Positions 26,134-34,671 of a stretch of DNA of 38,820 nucleotides are shown here, piece by piece; position 1 is the stretch's first letter, and each line of letters starts with the position of its first letter. The translations under genes were made by a program, and so were the position numbers. Source of the stretch: Bradymonadales bacterium (GTDB lineage Bacteria; Myxococcota_A; Bradymonadia; JAFGEP01); contig JAFGEP010000104.1 of the NCBI GenBank assembly GCA_016931535.1, forward strand, positions 1 to 38,820, written 5' to 3'. The notes under the pieces are model-generated. The model was not told where the DNA came from and ran no database searches. It saw only the letters and a program-made list of their open reading frames with translations.

Positions 26134-26918
26134 CGCGAGCCGAACTCCAGTCGCAGGTAGAGGTTCACATCCCAGTTGAAGCCGTCGAGGTGCTCCCTGT
26201 CCACCGGCCTGGCCCCTACCACCTCTCGCAACCGATCGACCAGCGCAGCCGGAATGTCGTACTGCTCCGCGTAGTGATCGACCACCTGGTTCTTTGCGCC
26301 AGCGGCGACATCCTCACCGCTGATGAGCATGTGGTAGCCGACCTGCCCCGCGATGCCGAGGTAGAGGGTCTTGACCAGGGGGAAGTCCACAGACAGTCGG
26401 AGGCGAGCCAGGTTCCAGCCGAAGCCCAGCGAGCCCAGCTCCTCTTCCTCCTCGACGTAGGTGTTGAACTGCTGCTCCAGCTCAGCCCTATCGGAGGTCC
26501 CGGTCGCGGTCAGGAGGGCCTGCAGCTCGTTGGATGACAGGCTGGAGAAGTCCACCCCCGTCGGGCCGGTGGACTCCGGAAACAAAAAGAGGATCGGCCC
26601 GGTGTACAGGCCGACCATGAACCGGGGTTTCTCGCCGAAGTCCAGGTCCACCCCCGCGTCCAGGGTGAACAGAAACTGGTCCTGCCCCAACATCACCGCT
26701 TCCAGAAAGGTGGTGACATAAAACAGCTCCAGACCGGCCTCCAGCGCCCCGCCAAAGCTGTTGTCGAACTCGGTGAACAGGTCGCTGCTCCCGCTGAAGT
26801 AATCCCCACGCCCCCCAACCCACACGGCAAAGGCGCCAGCCTGGACCGGTGAGGGCCTCAGCCATCCCAACAGCGCGATCACACAGAGAGCAAAAACAAC
26901 CGATGGAACCCGTTTCAT
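26130..26918 (-). CDS. Exported protein, probable outer-membrane beta-barrel
   Basis: This 262-residue protein starts at the ATG at 26918; a longer in-frame start has no signal-peptide logic. The signal peptide (about residues 1-28) ends in PVQAGA. The mature protein alternates aromatic/hydrophobic beta strands with Gly-rich turns (FAVWVGGRGDYF, GALEAGLELFYVTTFLEAV, FMVGLYTGPILFLFP, LYLGIAGQVGYHMLI) and ends in VNLYLRLEFGSR. This suits a small outer-membrane barrel, although a loop of ~45 polar residues lies in the middle. It is translationally coupled to the next secreted-protein gene. Function unknown. Confidence 0.7.
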   Translation of the reverse strand: MKRVPSVVFALCVIALLGWLRPSPVQAGAFAVWVGGRGDYFSGSSDLFTEFDNSFGGALEAGLELFYVTTFLEAVMLGQDQFLFTLDAGVDLDFGEKPRFMVGLYTGPILFLFPESTGPTGVDFSSLSSNELQALLTATGTSDRAELEQQFNTYVEEEEELGSLGFGWNLARLRLSVDFPLVKTLYLGIAGQVGYHMLISGEDVAAGAKNQVVDHYAEQYDIPAALVDRLREVVGARPVDREHLDGFNWDVNLYLRLEFGSR

Positions 26919-27009
26919 ATCCCGCTTCCTCGGTGAAAAGGATGGATCGATCAAAGCACGCTCTCGCATTTTTTTCCACGCCCTTCACATCGGCCCACCA
27001 TTGGAAGGT

Positions 27010-27240
27010 GGGACAGGGCTTGCCCTGCCCTCCTCTTCGGAGTATCGGGGCTTGCCCTGCCCTCGTCGTCTGGGAATCGGGGCGCAGTAGGGACAGGGCT
27101 TGCCCTGCCCTCCTCTTCGGAGAATCGGGGCTTGCCCTGCCCTCGTCGTCTGGGAATCGGGGCGCAGGTAGGGGCAGGGCTTGCCCTGCCCTCGTCGTCT
27201 GGGAATCGGGGCGCTGTAGGGGCAGGGCTTGCCCTGCCCG
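27010..27240. repeat. Tandem GC-rich intergenic repeat array
   Basis: An ~80-base unit starts at 27010 and again at 27090; truncated copies start at 27171 (48 bases) and 27219. The core GGGCTTGCCCTGCCC recurs six times. Two copies form a perfect hairpin, GGGCAGGGC-TT-GCCCTGCCC (27172-27191 and 27220-27239), the latter 17 bases after the thiolase stop on the minus strand, so it could stabilise or terminate that transcript. It explains most of the 26919-27256 gap; bases 26919-27009 show no gene. Confidence 0.85.
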
Positions 27241-27256
27241 GGATTGACGGCCCGAT

Positions 27257-28429
<1,173 letters not shown>

Positions 28430-28455
28430 TACTCGTTCTCCTCACGATCGACGCT

Positions 28456-28471
28456 GGCCGGATGACCGGCC
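28456..28471 (-). repeat. Intergenic hairpin between fadN-like and fadA-like genes
   Basis: GGCCGG-ATGA-CCGGCC forms a six-base-pair stem that can be extended by three more pairs (one wobble). There is no T-tract. It may tune relative expression of the two genes rather than terminate transcription. Confidence 0.5.
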
Positions 28472-28482
28472 GGCGTGTTGTC

Positions 28483-30876
28483 CTAGTTGCGAAGTGGTTT
28501 GCCCGTTTCCAGCATGTGGGCCAGCCGCGCCTGGGTCTTCTCCTCGCCGCACAGGCTCAGGAAGGCCTCCCGCTCCAGCTCCAGGAGGTACTCCTCTGTT
28601 ACCGGGATGTTAGGCGAGCAGTCGCCCCCGGTCAGCACGTAGCCGAGCTTGGTGCCGATGAGCTTGTCGTGAGCCGAGACGTGCTTGTTGATCTCCATGT
28701 CCCACAGCATCATCTGGATGGTGGCTCTGCCGCTGTTGCCCATCAGACGGAACTTGGTCGGACGCGGCGGGGTGAAGCCCGCCTCGGCCATGCCGATGCA
28801 GCGCATCTTGGCGTCGTTGAGCTGGAAGTCGCGGTTGAGCGAGATGCCGTCATGGATTCCGAAGAAACCCGCATCCCTGGCCTCCTCTGCCGAGGTGGCT
28901 ACCTTGGCCATGCCGATCTGCATGAACACCTTGGTCAGGAAAGGCAACGAATCAAAGCCCGGATCCTCGGCGAACGGCCCGTACACGTTCCTGAGCAGCA
29001 TCATGTTGCCGCCCGCGCCAGGGATCAGACCGACCCCCACCTCTACCAGGCCGATGTAGGTCTCGGCCGCGGCCTGCACGGCGTTGCCCGCCATGGTCAT
29101 CTCACAGCCGCCGCCCAGGGTGAGGCCAGCCGGGCAGGTGACCACGGGGACCTTGGAGTAGTGCAACCGCTGGCTGGAACCCTGGAACATCACCAGCGAA
29201 TCGCGGATCATGTCCCATTGGCCGGCCCGGGCGCCCATGAGGATCATCATGATGTTGGCGCCGACGGAGAAGTTCTGGCCGTCGTTGCCGATGACCAGCC
29301 CGCGGAAGTCCTTCTCGGCGATGTCCACCGCCTTGTGCACCAGCTTGATGACCTCCGTATCGATGGAGTTCATCTTGGTGTGGAACTGCACCAGGGCGAT
29401 GCCGTCGCCCATGTCCCACATGGTGGCGCTGCGGTTGCCATCGACCTTCCGCTCGCCCCGCTTGAGGTAGTCCACGCGGAAGGTACGGCGGTTCTCGGGG
29501 ACCTGCTTGGCGGTCTTGCTGGCCACATCCCAGTAGGTGTCCCGGGTTCCCTCGACCGCGTAGAAGCTCTCTCGACCCGTGGCCAGCATCTCTTCCACCC
29601 AGGGTGCCGGCTCCATGCCGAGGGCCTTCATGCGCTCGAGCCCCTTGCGCACACCGAAGGCGTCCCAGGCCTCGAAGGGGCCCATATCCCAGCCGAAGCC
29701 CCAGCGCATGCCGCGGTCGATGTTGACGATGTCGTCGGCGATCTCCGGAATCCGGCGGGAGGTGTAGGCCAAGGTGGCCAGGGTCACCTTCTCGGCGAAC
29801 TTGGCGGCCTTGTCCTCGCTGCCCAGCACCGCGGCGATCCGCTGGCCCACGTCGTCGATCTTGCGGGCCTTGCCCAGAGAGTCGTAGCGGACCTTCTGCT
29901 GCTCCTTGTACTCCAGGGTGCCAAGATCGAGGCTCAGAATGGCTTTCTTGCCCTCGGCCGTCTTTGTCCGCTTGTAGAAACCCGCCCCCGTCTTGGAGCC
30001 CAGCAGGTTCTGCTCCAGCATCTTCTCGAGGTAGGCGGGCGTCTTGAAGATCTCCCGCTCCTCGTCGGTGGTCAGGTTGTCGTAGCAGTTCTTCATGACG
30101 TGAACCAGGGTGTCCAGGCCCACCAGGTCGGCGGTGCGGAAGACGGCCGACTTGGGACGACCCATGGCCGGCCCGAAGATCTTGTCCACCTCTTCCACCG
30201 ACATCTCGGCTGCCTGCATCTCCTCCATGGTCTTCATGATGCCGTAGATGCCGATGCGGTTGGCGATGAAGTTCACGGTGTCCTTGGCGTAGACGATCCC
30301 CTTGCCCAGGATCTCCTCGCCGAACTGGTGGATGGTCTGCATGACCTCCGGCAGGGTGTCCTTGCCGGCCACCAGCTCGAGGAGCTTCATGTAGCGCACC
30401 GGGTTGAAGAAGTGGGTCACCAGGAAGTGCTGCCGGAACGCCTCGCTCCGATCCCCCACCATCGACTCGATGGCCAGCCCCGAGGTGTTGGAGCTCACGA
30501 TCATCCCCGGCTTCCAGTGGTTCTCCACCTGGGCGAACAGCTTGCGCTTGATCTCCGGGTTCTCGACCACCACCTCGATGACCCAGTCGCACTCGGCGAT
30601 GCGATGCATGTCGTCTTCGAAGTTCCCCACCTCGATCAGGCCGAGCGCCTTGGGGTGGTACAGTGGCGAGGGCTTGGCCTTGGGCAGCTTGGCCAGAGCA
30701 CCCAGCGGGAACTTGTTGCGGAAGGCTTTGCTGGAGGTATCCTCCCCCTCCGCTGCTTTGGGGGGCACGATATCGAGCATCAGGACGGGATACCCGGCAT
30801 TGGCGATATGCCCGGCGATCCCGCTCCCCATGACGCCCGCACCCAATACGGCGACCTTACGGATAGAGAAACTCAT
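28483..30876 (-). CDS. fadN: 3-hydroxyacyl-CoA dehydrogenase / enoyl-CoA hydratase, FadN-type
   Basis: This is a 797-residue bifunctional beta-oxidation enzyme. The N-terminus is the NAD-binding dehydrogenase (VAVLGAGVMGSGIAGHIANAG), followed by the HAD substrate domains. The C-terminal third is a crotonase-fold hydratase with oxyanion segments GQNFSVGANIMM and LTLGGGCEM and an acidic residue in GLVEVGVGLIPGAGG. This domain order (dehydrogenase first) is that of Bacillus FadN, opposite to E. coli FadB. It is the first gene of the pair with fadA, and an 18-base FadR-box-like palindrome lies 20 bases upstream of the ATG. Confidence 0.95.
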   Translation of the reverse strand: MSFSIRKVAVLGAGVMGSGIAGHIANAGYPVLMLDIVPPKAAEGEDTSSKAFRNKFPLGALAKLPKAKPSPLYHPKALGLIEVGNFEDDMHRIAECDWVIEVVVENPEIKRKLFAQVENHWKPGMIVSSNTSGLAIESMVGDRSEAFRQHFLVTHFFNPVRYMKLLELVAGKDTLPEVMQTIHQFGEEILGKGIVYAKDTVNFIANRIGIYGIMKTMEEMQAAEMSVEEVDKIFGPAMGRPKSAVFRTADLVGLDTLVHVMKNCYDNLTTDEEREIFKTPAYLEKMLEQNLLGSKTGAGFYKRTKTAEGKKAILSLDLGTLEYKEQQKVRYDSLGKARKIDDVGQRIAAVLGSEDKAAKFAEKVTLATLAYTSRRIPEIADDIVNIDRGMRWGFGWDMGPFEAWDAFGVRKGLERMKALGMEPAPWVEEMLATGRESFYAVEGTRDTYWDVASKTAKQVPENRRTFRVDYLKRGERKVDGNRSATMWDMGDGIALVQFHTKMNSIDTEVIKLVHKAVDIAEKDFRGLVIGNDGQNFSVGANIMMILMGARAGQWDMIRDSLVMFQGSSQRLHYSKVPVVTCPAGLTLGGGCEMTMAGNAVQAAAETYIGLVEVGVGLIPGAGGNMMLLRNVYGPFAEDPGFDSLPFLTKVFMQIGMAKVATSAEEARDAGFFGIHDGISLNRDFQLNDAKMRCIGMAEAGFTPPRPTKFRLMGNSGRATIQMMLWDMEINKHVSAHDKLIGTKLGYVLTGGDCSPNIPVTEEYLLELEREAFLSLCGEEKTQARLAHMLETGKPLRN

Positions 30877-30895
30877 GAGTACTGACTCCGCTGGC

Positions 30896-30913
30896 TGAAT
30901 GAATGGTCATTCA
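30896..30913. promoter_or_regulatory. FadR-type (TetR family) operator-like palindrome
   Basis: TGAATGA-ATGG-TCATTCA is a perfect 7+7 inverted repeat. It matches the published Bacillus subtilis FadR/YsiA consensus (TGAATGAMTANTCATTCA) at all but one defined position. It lies between a TTGACA hexamer on the minus strand (30953-30958) and the fadN-like start at 30876. An acyl-CoA-responsive repressor is therefore expected to control the fad pair. No clear -10 was found. Confidence 0.7.
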
Positions 30914-31042
30914 CTACACTTATCTTGCCTTCTTGGCCTGTTTTCCACCATCTGTCAATAGGGTTCGGGCGCTGGTGGGAATTTCCGCTCTCCCGCCCAC
31001 TGTTCCTGCCGCCAGACGACATCTCACCGAGGGAGGATCGGC

Positions 31043-31756
31043 ATGAAACCCCGACTGCTCGCCATCCTGGCAACACTTCTGGTCAGCTCTTTCGCGGCCG
31101 CCCAGACCTCTGAACCCCAGACCGACGGCACGGCACCGGTCCAGCCGCGCCTCCTGCCCGACGACGACCAGGGCGGCCCCTACGGCGGATCCACCGGCCG
31201 ACTGGGCGTGCTGGTGGTCGCCATGACCCCCGAGCTCAGGGCCCATTTCGGGGCTCCCCAGGATGCCGGCGTCCTGGTCAGCCGGGTCGAACCGGACAGT
31301 GCCGCACAGGCGGCCGGTATCCAGGTCGGCGATGTGATCGTCCAGGTGGCCGGGCAGAACATTGCCAGCCCCGACCTCCTGGTCCAGGCGGTCATGACCC
31401 GGCCCGGCCAGGTGGTCGATCTCACCATCGTCCGCCAGGGACAGGTGATGATCGTGACGCCCGAGATCCAGGCAGGGCCTTCTACCGGCCACCAGGGGTG
31501 GTGGTTCCACGGCCCGCCCGGGTTCTGGACGCCCGGAGGGCCGGGACAGGACCCGTCGGACCTTCCGCCCGAGCTCCAACAGCTCTTGGAGCAGCTCCAG
31601 CAGCAGATGCAGGAACCCGACCGCTCCGATCGGATCCCCTGGCCGCTCATCTACCACTACGCTGCTCCCCCCTCCGGCACCCGGGGCGGCGAACTGGACG
31701 ACCGGCTGGAGAGCATCGAAGAGCGGCTGCGGGCACTCGAGCGGCGGATGCAGTGA
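31043..31756 (+). CDS. Exported PDZ-domain protein
   Basis: This 237-residue protein has a signal peptide (MKPRLLAILATLLVSSFAAAQ). A PDZ domain (about residues 50-140) has the carboxylate-binding loop region GRLGVLVV and the DSAAQAAGIQVGDVIVQVAGQ-like core typical of HtrA/DegP PDZ repeats, but no protease domain is present. A Pro/Gly-rich segment and a C-terminal coiled coil (LDDRLESIEERLRALERRMQ) follow. It probably works as a periplasmic adaptor. GGGAGG lies five bases before the ATG. The divergent upstream region is shared with fadN. Confidence 0.83.
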   Translation: MKPRLLAILATLLVSSFAAAQTSEPQTDGTAPVQPRLLPDDDQGGPYGGSTGRLGVLVVAMTPELRAHFGAPQDAGVLVSRVEPDSAAQAAGIQVGDVIVQVAGQNIASPDLLVQAVMTRPGQVVDLTIVRQGQVMIVTPEIQAGPSTGHQGWWFHGPPGFWTPGGPGQDPSDLPPELQQLLEQLQQQMQEPDRSDRIPWPLIYHYAAPPSGTRGGELDDRLESIEERLRALERRMQ

Positions 31757-31807
31757 CCTGTTTGCGCCGATAGCCATTTCGACCCTTCTGGCCACCCCCT
31801 ACCCTCT

Positions 31808-31837
31808 TTGACATCCGCCCATGCGCCTCCCTACAAT
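31808..31837 (+). promoter_or_regulatory. Strong sigma70-type promoter for the multidomain lipoprotein
   Basis: Perfect TTGACA (31808-31813), 18-base spacer, TACAAT (31832-31837). The predicted start near 31845 gives a ~30-base leader to the ATG at 31874, which contains a GGAG element. It rules out the in-frame TTG at 31808 as the translation start. Confidence 0.7.
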
Positions 31838-31873
31838 GAGCCCATCGACCAAACCGGGTTGTGGAGACCGATC

Positions 31874-33679
31874 ATGGGACGCCGATTGATTCTTTTCCTC
31901 ATCGCCTCTCTTCTCCTCTCTCTCGCCGGCTGCACCCAGCCCTCCCCCGACTACCGGTCGCCGCAGGGGCTGGGCGAGGTCTCCTTGGCGACCGTCGGCA
32001 GCGAGGGTGGTTCCATCTCCTCTCCGGACGGCCGCCTCACCATCGCCATCCCGCCCGGCGCGCTCGCCTCGGAGACGGTCCTCATGCTCTCCAGCTCGTC
32101 CATCGCTGCCGGTGGAAACCTGGGGCCGGCCTACGAGGCCAGCCCCGAGGGCCTGCTTTTTACCCTACCCGTCACGGTCATCTACCGCTTCGACAGCACC
32201 CTGATCGGCGCTACCCCTCCCCAGTCGCTGATGGTCGCCACCCTGGCGAACGGGACCTGGAGCCCGCTTGGGACCGGAGGCGTCGATCTCGACAGCCTGT
32301 CTGCCTGGGGTTTGACCACCCACTTCTCGGTCTTTGGCCTGACCTCTGCTGTGGTCGATCTGGATCCGGCGCCGGACGCCGCTCCGGATGCAGGGAGGGA
32401 CACCGGCGCGGATCCGGAACCCAGGCCGGATCAGGGCATCGACCTGCCTGCCGATGTTCCGCCCGACCGGGGGGACCTGGCCCCACCCGATACTGTCGAC
32501 GAGCCCTGCATCGAGGCGGCGGGGGGGCTCCTTGTCGACTTCGGACCGCGTTTGGTTGGAGAAGAGCACACCAAGCGGGTGGTCCTCGCCAACTGCAGCA
32601 CATCGGCGACGCTGATCATCGACTCGATCGCCCTGACCACCCATGCCGAGCTTTTTGGCCTGGATCGATTCTCGCTGGGTGGACTCCCCGAATCCGACGA
32701 CCCGATCGAGGTCGAGCCGGGCGAGCAGATCGAGATCCTCCTCCTCTACAGCCCCATCGAGTATACCTCGGCCACCCATCCCGATCTCTGCCCCGATGAC
32801 CCCTGCCAGGTCACCGACGGCGCCATGCTCGGCATCACCAGCAACGCCCCGGACCAGAGCCCCCTCTCCATCGAGGTGCGGGGCTCGGGAACAGACAACC
32901 GGTGTCCGGTGGCCATCATCCGGGCGACAGATGATCTGGAAGAAGAGCCCACCGAAGGGGATCTGATCGCGGCTATCGGAGCCACCATCTACCTGGACGG
33001 CCAGGAAAGCTACGATCTCGATGGAGCGGTCGAGCTCTACCGCTGGGAGCTGTCCGAGAAGCCCCCGGGATCCACGGCGGTCCTGTCATCGACCGAGGGG
33101 GCGCAATCCTCGTTCGTGTCGGATTTGCTCGGGATCTACTACATCAACCTGGCCGTCATCGACAACGAAGGGCTGACCTCCTGTGAGCCGGCCACGATCC
33201 GGGTGAGCACATTGGGGGAGCAGGCTCAAATCCACATCGTCTTGACCTGGGATACCGAGGGGACCGATCTCGACCTTCACCTCCTCCACCCCAACGCCTC
33301 GGTATGGAATACCTCCCCTTGGGACTGCTTCTATGCCAACCGGAACCCCAACTGGGGAACCTCCGTGCACGATGACGATCCGAACTTGGAGGTCGACGAC
33401 GTGGACGGCTACGGGCCGGAGCAAATCAGCTTTAGCTACCCCGAGGGCACCACCTCGGATCCAGCCACCTACCGCGTCGGCGTCTTCTACTACAGCGACC
33501 ACGGCCGCGGCCCCTCCAGCCCGACCGTCAAGATCTTCATCGACGGGATCGAACGGTTCTCCTCCACCATGCCCGACATGGCCGATCGCCAGTTCTGGGA
33601 CGTGGCCCGGATCACCTGGCCCAGCCAGGACATCGAGCGGATCCATGTCCTGTATCCCAGCGGATATCCCCCGATCTAG
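31874..33679 (+). CDS. Large multidomain surface lipoprotein (ZU5-, ASH- and PKD-like domains)
   Basis: This 601-residue protein has lipobox LSLAGC (lipidated Cys20). In order it shows: a ZU5-like domain (about 30-140; GGSISSPDGRLTIAIPPGALA); an Asp/Pro/Ala-rich linker (about 145-190; DAAPDAGRDTGADPEP) of the kind common in myxococcal/bradymonad surface proteins; an ASH/HYDIN-like domain (about 200-320; VDFGPRLVGEEHTKRVVLANCS); a PKD-like domain (about 330-430); and a C-terminal domain starting VLTWDTEGTDLDLHLLHP, resembling DUF2135/YfaP-type modules. It is probably an outer-membrane-anchored surface protein of unknown binding role. Confidence 0.85.
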   Translation: MGRRLILFLIASLLLSLAGCTQPSPDYRSPQGLGEVSLATVGSEGGSISSPDGRLTIAIPPGALASETVLMLSSSSIAAGGNLGPAYEASPEGLLFTLPVTVIYRFDSTLIGATPPQSLMVATLANGTWSPLGTGGVDLDSLSAWGLTTHFSVFGLTSAVVDLDPAPDAAPDAGRDTGADPEPRPDQGIDLPADVPPDRGDLAPPDTVDEPCIEAAGGLLVDFGPRLVGEEHTKRVVLANCSTSATLIIDSIALTTHAELFGLDRFSLGGLPESDDPIEVEPGEQIEILLLYSPIEYTSATHPDLCPDDPCQVTDGAMLGITSNAPDQSPLSIEVRGSGTDNRCPVAIIRATDDLEEEPTEGDLIAAIGATIYLDGQESYDLDGAVELYRWELSEKPPGSTAVLSSTEGAQSSFVSDLLGIYYINLAVIDNEGLTSCEPATIRVSTLGEQAQIHIVLTWDTEGTDLDLHLLHPNASVWNTSPWDCFYANRNPNWGTSVHDDDPNLEVDDVDGYGPEQISFSYPEGTTSDPATYRVGVFYYSDHGRGPSSPTVKIFIDGIERFSSTMPDMADRQFWDVARITWPSQDIERIHVLYPSGYPPI

Positions 33680-33686
33680 CAGCGAT

Positions 33687-33733
33687 CCTCCCCCGCTTGC
33701 CACGCAAGCGGGGGAGGTGGCGGCGCAGCCGCC
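33687..33733. repeat. Two strong adjacent GC-rich hairpins
   Basis: The first has a perfect 14-base-pair stem (33687-33700 with 33704-33717; loop CAC), beginning eight bases after the lipoprotein stop. The second is GGCGGC-GCA-GCCGCC (33719-33733). Neither is followed by a T-tract. They could end or protect the lipoprotein transcript, and the first shares its CCTCCCCCG/CGGGGGAGG arms with the hairpin at 184-211. Confidence 0.75.
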
Positions 33734-33783
33734 GGAGGGGGAGGTGAAGCCGCCGGAGGGGGAGGTGAAGCCGCCGGAGGGGG
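33728..33783. repeat. 21-bp tandem repeat GCCGCCGGAGGGGGAGGTGAA
   Basis: Copies start at 33728, 33749 and 33770 (the third diverges after GGAGGGGG). The core CCGCCGGAGGGGG recurs at 35247-35259, on the other side of the HTH/nucleotidyltransferase module. No reading frame here looks coding. Between this and 33896 is AT-rich sequence with GATA-AAA-TATC (33848-33858) and AGGTGT...ACACCT (33841-33846, 33870-33875) inverted repeats. Confidence 0.8.
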
Positions 33784-33895
33784 GGCGGCGCATCCCTCCG
33801 TCCAGTGATGTGAAGCGGGTCACGTGCTGATCTCTGGTGAAGGTGTAGATAAAATATCAGATTTTGCGCACACCTAATTTGAGGAGGAACCCGCC

Positions 33896-34027
33896 ATGGA
33901 CTTTCTCGACCGCGAGGAGGAGCTCGCTATGCTATCGAGGCATCTGGATCGACCGGGGCCAGGTTTCTTCGTGCTCTTCGGCCGGCGACCTATCGGGAAG
34001 ACCCCACCCATGTTCACCTCGGGGTAA
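33896..34027 (+). pseudogene. Truncated remnant of an archaeal-type (ATPase_2) AAA ATPase
   Basis: A 43-codon open frame with an excellent ribosome-binding site (GAGGAGG) encodes MDFLDREEELAMLSRHLDRP and continues PGPGFFVLFGRRPIGKT before a stop. This is recognisably the N-terminus of PF01637-type ATPases, which begin F-x-[DN]-R-E-x-E-L and have a GRRR-[IV]-GKT P-loop. Here the P-loop has Pro instead of the third Arg and the protein ends just after it, whereas family members have 350-500 residues. The missing bulk implies deletion. Bases 34028-34128 continue without recognisable coding on either strand. Confidence 0.72.
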
Positions 34028-34128
34028 TATGTAAGAAAAACAGGGGGTTGAGTGTGGCCCCCGGTCCTGTATCGCTCTGGGTAACCTCGCTGGTCGAACA
34101 CGGTGCTATCCAGTTTGGGCGCTGGTCC

Positions 34129-34157
34129 TTGTAGTAGGTATCGCCAGACGATACTAT
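34129..34157 (+). promoter_or_regulatory. Promoter with embedded operator for the HTH/nucleotidyltransferase module
   Basis: TTGTAG (34129-34134), 17 bases, TACTAT (34152-34157), with transcription start expected near 34164. The spacer holds an inverted repeat GTATCG-CCAGA-CGATAC (34138-34154) touching the -10, a position suited to repression by the HTH protein encoded 20 bases downstream. Autoregulation is inferred from the layout. Confidence 0.6.
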
Positions 34158-34176
34158 TTGATCGAGGAGGAGGAAA

Positions 34177-34671
34177 ATGAGCAGCAGGCGCCCACCCCAT
34201 CCCGGTAAGATCTTGAAGGAGCGGTTCCTGGACCCTCTTGGTATCACACCGTATCGGCTAGCGAAAAGTATCGGTGTTCCTACGAGGCGGGTTTCGGAGC
34301 TCGTCAGAGGCAACCGCAGCCTTTCTCTGGATACCGCTATCCGTCTTGGCCTGTATTTCGATGTGCCCCCGGTGTGGTGGCTCGAGATGCAGGCCCGCCA
34401 TGACACACAAGGCGTACCCTTGGTCGACGAGCTTCGTATGCAAGTCACACCGTACAAGGGTTTGGCCGACGTGCTGGTGACCTCCGAAGGGGTGCGTCTA
34501 TTGGGACCAAAGCTTAAGCAAGCTTCCCATCCGGTTTTGGTGAAGGTGCCCGATGAGCTCCTCGAGCGCCTCAAGTCGCAGGCGGCCCTCGAACCGCCTC
34601 ATGCGCCACGGACCTGTGTCGCTCTCCGGTATTCCGATGGCACCGCGGCACTCGTGGGGAGTGAGACATGA
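34177..34671 (+). CDS. HigA-family HTH protein with unusual C-terminal extension (putative antitoxin)
   Basis: This is a 164-residue protein. Residues ~8-76 match the HigA/VapI antitoxin HTH: HPGKILKERFLDPLGITPYR, then LAKSIGVPTRRVSELVRGNR and DTAIRLGLYFDVPPVWWLEMQ. Normal HigA ends near residue 100; here ~85 further residues follow (PYKGLADVLVTSEGVRLLGPKL... ending GTAALVGSET), with two likely beta-rich segments and no family I recognise. An AGGAGG box sits before the ATG. The stop overlaps the downstream nucleotidyltransferase start as ATGA, typical of toxin-antitoxin pairs. Usual HigA partners are RelE-like HigB toxins encoded upstream; none is present. Base composition is less GC-rich than in neighbouring genes, suggesting transfer. 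Confidence 0.88.
   Translation: MSSRRPPHPGKILKERFLDPLGITPYRLAKSIGVPTRRVSELVRGNRSLSLDTAIRLGLYFDVPPVWWLEMQARHDTQGVPLVDELRMQVTPYKGLADVLVTSEGVRLLGPKLKQASHPVLVKVPDELLERLKSQAALEPPHAPRTCVALRYSDGTAALVGSET

Noticed and set aside
27010..27240. Possible coding repeat (Gly/Pro/Cys-rich frame through the array)
   Set aside because: Unit lengths of 80, 81 and 48 bases do not keep one frame; the hairpin symmetry fits a non-coding repeat better.
28462..30885. 807-codon plus-strand frame opposite the fadN-like gene
   Set aside because: The minus-strand protein is an unambiguous HADH/ECH fusion; the plus-strand translation is His/Leu/Gly/Asp-rich shadow sequence.
33874..34200. Minus-strand 108-codon frame opposite the ATPase remnant, considered as a transposase fragment
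   Set aside because: No transposase motif recognised, and the ATPase reading on the plus strand is specific and has a ribosome-binding site.
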